From Utricularia gibba (lineage: Eukaryota; Streptophyta; Magnoliopsida; Lamiales; Lentibulariaceae), in the NCBI GenBank assembly GCA_002189035.1, contig NEEC01000444.1:1-27173 (forward strand): a DNA stretch of 27,173 nt. Reading direction: 5' to 3'. The notes beneath the pieces are model-generated. The model ran no database searches. It saw only the letters and a program-made list of their open reading frames with translations, and was not told the origin of the DNA. The position numbers were made by a program, and so were the translations under genes. Positions 24,769 to 27,173 of this stretch are shown here, piece after piece (position 1 is the first letter of the stretch; each line of letters starts with the position of its first letter).

Positions 24769-26947
24769 GTATAAAGTAAGTTGTTGAAAAAATCATGTGG
24801 GGTGCACGTGATATCGCAATTTAAACAAATGCATCATTTTTTTTAATCGATTTGCATCCGGTTGACCTCATGAGCCATACAGAATCGGGTCAGACCAAGT
24901 TCCCAGCGAGACTGGCCGCCACAAAACGAGAAGCGGTTCCTTGAAAAACCATGTAGGCAGCCCCCGAAAACCGAACGATAATAAATACATCACTTTATTT
25001 GTCGGGCTACAACTAACTCTCGCGCAAGCAAACCTTACCTTTGTCCCGTTCCAGCTGCACCCCAAGACCGCCTCCTCAAGTATAAAGTAAGTTGTTGAAA
25101 AAATCATGTGGGGTGCACATGATATCGCAATTTAAACAAATGCATCATTTTTTTTAATCGATTTGCATTCGGTTGACCTCATGAGCCATACAGAATCGGG
25201 TAAAGGACCAAGTTCCCAGCGAGACTGGCCGCCACAAAACGAGAAGCGGTTCCTTGAAAAACCATGTAGGCAGCCCCGAAAAACCGAACGATAATAAATA
25301 CATCACTTTATTTGTCGGGCTACAACTAACTCTCGCGCAAGCCAAACCTTACCTTTGTCCCGTTCCAGTGCACCCCAAGACCGCCTCCTCAAGTATAAAG
25401 TAAGTTGTTGAAAAAATCATGTGGGGTGCACATGATATCGCAATTTAAACAAATGCATCATTTTTTTTTAATCGATTTGCATTCGGTTGACCTCATGAGC
25501 CATACAGAATCGGGGTCAAGGACCAATTCCCAGCGAGACTGGCCGCCACAAAACGAGAAGCGGTTCCTTGAAAAACCATGTAGGCAGCCCCGAAAACCGA
25601 ACGATAATAAATACATCACTTTATTGTCGGGCTACAACTAACTCTCGGCGCAAGCCAAACCTTACCTTTGTCCCGTTCAGGTGCACCCCAAGACCGCCTC
25701 CTCAAGTATAAAGTAAGTTGTTGAAAAAAAATCATGGGGTGCACGTGATATCGCAATTTAAACAAATGCATCATTTTTTTTAATCGATTTGCATCCGGTT
25801 GACCTCATGAGCCATACAGAATCGGGTCAAGACCAAGTTCCCAGCGAGACTGGCCGCCACAAAACGAGAAGCGGTTCCTTGAAAAACCATGTAGGCAGCC
25901 CCCGAAAACCGAACGATAATAAATACATCACTTTATTTGCCGGCTACAACTAACTCTCGCGCAAGCCAAACCTTACCTTTGTCCCGTTCCAGTGCACCCC
26001 AAGACCGCCTCCTCAAGTATAAAGTAAGTTGTTGAAAAAATCATGTGGGGTGCACATGATATCGCAATTTAAACAAATGCATCATTTTTTTTTAATCGAT
26101 TTGCATCCGGTTGACCTCATGAGCCATACAGAATCGGGGTCAAGGACCAAGTTCCCAGCGAGACTGGCCGCCACAAAACGAGAAGCGGTTCCTTGAAAAA
26201 CCATGTAGGCAGCCCCGAAAAACCGAACGATAATAAATACATCACTTTTTCGGGCTACAACTAACTCTCGCGCAAGCCAAACCTTACCTTTGTCCCGTTC
26301 CAGCTGCACCCAAGACCGCCTCCTCAAGTATAAAGTAAGTTGTTGAAAAAATCATGTGGGTGCACATGATATCGCAATTTAAACAAATGCATCATTTTTT
26401 TTAATCGATTTGCATTCGGTTGACCTCATGAGCCATACAGAATCGGTAAAGGACCAAGTTCCCAGCGAGACTGGCCGCCACAAAACGAGAAGCGGTTCCT
26501 TGAAAAACCATGTAGGCAGCCCCGAAAACCGAACGATAATAAATTTATCACTTTATTGTGGGGCTACAACTAACTCTCGGCGCAAGCCAAACCTTACCTT
26601 TGTCCCGTTCAGTGCACCCCAAGACCGCCTCCCCAAGTATAAAGTAAGTTGTTGAAAAAAATCATGTGGGTGCACGTCATATCGCAATTTTAAAAAATGC
26701 ATCATTTTTTTTAATCGATTTGCATCCGGTTGACCTCATGAGCCATACAGAATCGGGGTCAAGACCAAGTTCCCAGCGAGACTGGCCGCCACAAAACGAG
26801 AAGCGTTCCTTGAAAAACCATGTAGGCAGCCCCGAAAACGAACGATAAAAAATACATCACTTTATTTGCCGGGCTACAACTAACTCTCGCCGCAAGCCAA
26901 ACCTTACCTTTGTCCCGTTCCAGCTGCACCCCAGACCGCCTCCTCAA
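24769..26947 (+). repeat. Three-monomer higher-order repeat segment, right part
   Basis: G-type boundaries at 24769, 25706 and 26637 are spaced 937 and 931 bp, with two A-type monomers in between (25080 and 25393; 26017 and 26328). CATTCGG instead of CATCCGG occurs in the monomer just before each of these G boundaries, and also once at 25169. The boundary at 26637 carries ATAAATTTATC and TTTATTGTGGGG like those at 21660 and 22593, which links this segment to the one on its left. Confidence 0.6.
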
Positions 26948-27173
26948 GTATAAAGTAAGTTGTTGAAAAATCATGTGGGGTGCACATGATATCGCAATTT
27001 AAACAAATGCATCATTTTTTTTAATCGATTTCCATCGGTTGACCTCATGAGCCATACAGAATCGGGGTCAAGGACCAAGTTCCCAGCGAGACTGGCCGCC
27101 ACAAAACGAGAAGCGGTTCCTTGAAAAACCATGTAGGCAGCCCCCGAAAACCGAACGATAATAAATACATCAC
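26948..27173 (+). repeat. Partial satellite monomer at right edge
   Basis: This is the first 226 bp of a monomer, ending in AATAAATACATCAC. It is A-type at the diagnostic site and has the rarer GATTTCCATCGG spelling where most copies have GATTTGCATCCGG. The array continues to the right of the window. Confidence 0.95.

Larger units (their letters stand above)
14622..26947 (+). repeat. Array block III: 40 longer monomers with partial higher-order structure
   Basis: Leaving out the two deleted copies, mean spacing is 310.9 bp, about 3 bp more than blocks I and II, because homopolymers and polymorphic sites are more often intact (GTCCCGTTCC, CCACAAAACG, CTTACCTTTG). A- and G-type monomers alternate with a tendency to A-A-G, giving a repeat of about 930 bp that is clearest from about 19.5 kb rightwards. 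Other linked variants are CATTCGG, GGTAAAGG, AATTTCC, TTTATTGTGG and TTTGCCGGG. Confidence 0.8.
1..27173 (+). repeat. Satellite DNA array, about 309-bp monomers, head to tail
   Basis: The window is filled by one tandem repeat. Monomers start at GTATAAAGTAAG (one copy, at 13697, lacks an A): 172, 480, 781, 1086, 1394, 1693, 2003, 2314, 2620, 2929, 3237, 3546, 3857, 4159, 4463, 4769, 5079, 5388, 5700, 6010, 6318, 6626, 6933, 7241, 7548, 7857, 8166, 8478, 8784, 9092, 9398, 9704, 10017, 10327, 10641, 10951, 11259, 11566, 11871, 12172, 12480, 12784, 13085, 13393, 13697, 14005, 14311, 14622, 14880, 15192, 15500, 15810, 16122, 16434, 16742, 17055, 17309, 17621, 17935, 18248, 18555, 18870, 19180, 19491, 19801, 20115, 20426, 20733, 21046, 21361, 21660, 21973, 22285, 22593, 22901, 23211, 23519, 23832, 24145, 24455, 24769, 25080, 25393, 25706, 26017, 26328, 26637, 26948. 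All are in the same orientation and differ mostly by one-base indels. No gene or unique DNA is seen anywhere. A centromeric or heterochromatic role is inference; a very long rDNA-spacer subrepeat array is a less likely alternative. Confidence 0.98.

Noticed and set aside
168-26974. Dozens of open reading frames of 60-103 codons on both strands
   Set aside because: They are the same few frames of one monomer recurring with the repeat. They begin and end at different places because single-base indels shift the frame. No frame is preserved across copies, and no domain, signal or codon constraint is visible.
1-27173. CRISPR array
   Set aside because: The repeated unit is about 309 bp and contiguous. 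There are no short repeats separated by unique spacers.
1-27173. rRNA, tRNA or 5S gene hidden in the repeat
   Set aside because: No recognisable 5S internal control region, tRNA cloverleaf or rRNA core motif is seen in the monomer on either strand.

Overview
The whole 27,173-base window is one tandem array of a non-coding satellite DNA. It begins and ends inside the array, so neither edge of the locus is visible. I set the monomer boundary at the invariant GTATAAAGTAAG. That boundary occurs 88 times, always on the + strand and always head to tail. Spacing is 299-315 bp, except for two shortened copies of 258 and 254 bp. The mean over the 85 normal intervals is 309 bp, and a copy without single-base losses would be about 313-315 bp. 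No gene, RNA gene, transposon, CRISPR array or unique sequence interrupts the array. The many 60-100-residue reading frames are one monomer's frames read repeatedly, broken at different places by single-base indels.

Organism: an array this long and gene-free points to a eukaryotic nuclear genome, most likely centromeric, pericentromeric or other heterochromatin. I do not recognise the family and cannot name a taxon. A hand-built consensus is about 46% GC and shows no CpG depletion (17 CpG seen, about 16 expected). That argues mildly against a heavily methylated vertebrate satellite.

Layout: (1) 1-171, the 3' part of a monomer. (2) 172-7240, 23 monomers with G-type and A-type junction haplotypes mixed. 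(3) 7241-12783, 18 monomers in a row with the G-type CACGTG site, several with a private CTGTTCGAGG or CCCTAAG variant. (4) 12784-14621, a transitional stretch rich in micro-deletions. (5) 14622-26947, longer and cleaner monomers, the two large internal deletions, and an irregular three-monomer higher-order repeat of about 930 bp. (6) 26948-27173, the 5' part of a monomer.

The most informative structures are these. The monomer looks like an old duplication of a unit of about 157 bp (about 55% identity between its halves by hand alignment). Two linked subfamilies alternate as A-A-G in the right third. Both large deletions remove the same segment, beside a conserved inverted repeat. Three A-tracts are spaced about 21.5 bp apart. 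Many one-base gaps fall exactly where the subfamilies differ, which looks more like an assembly or polishing artefact than mutation.
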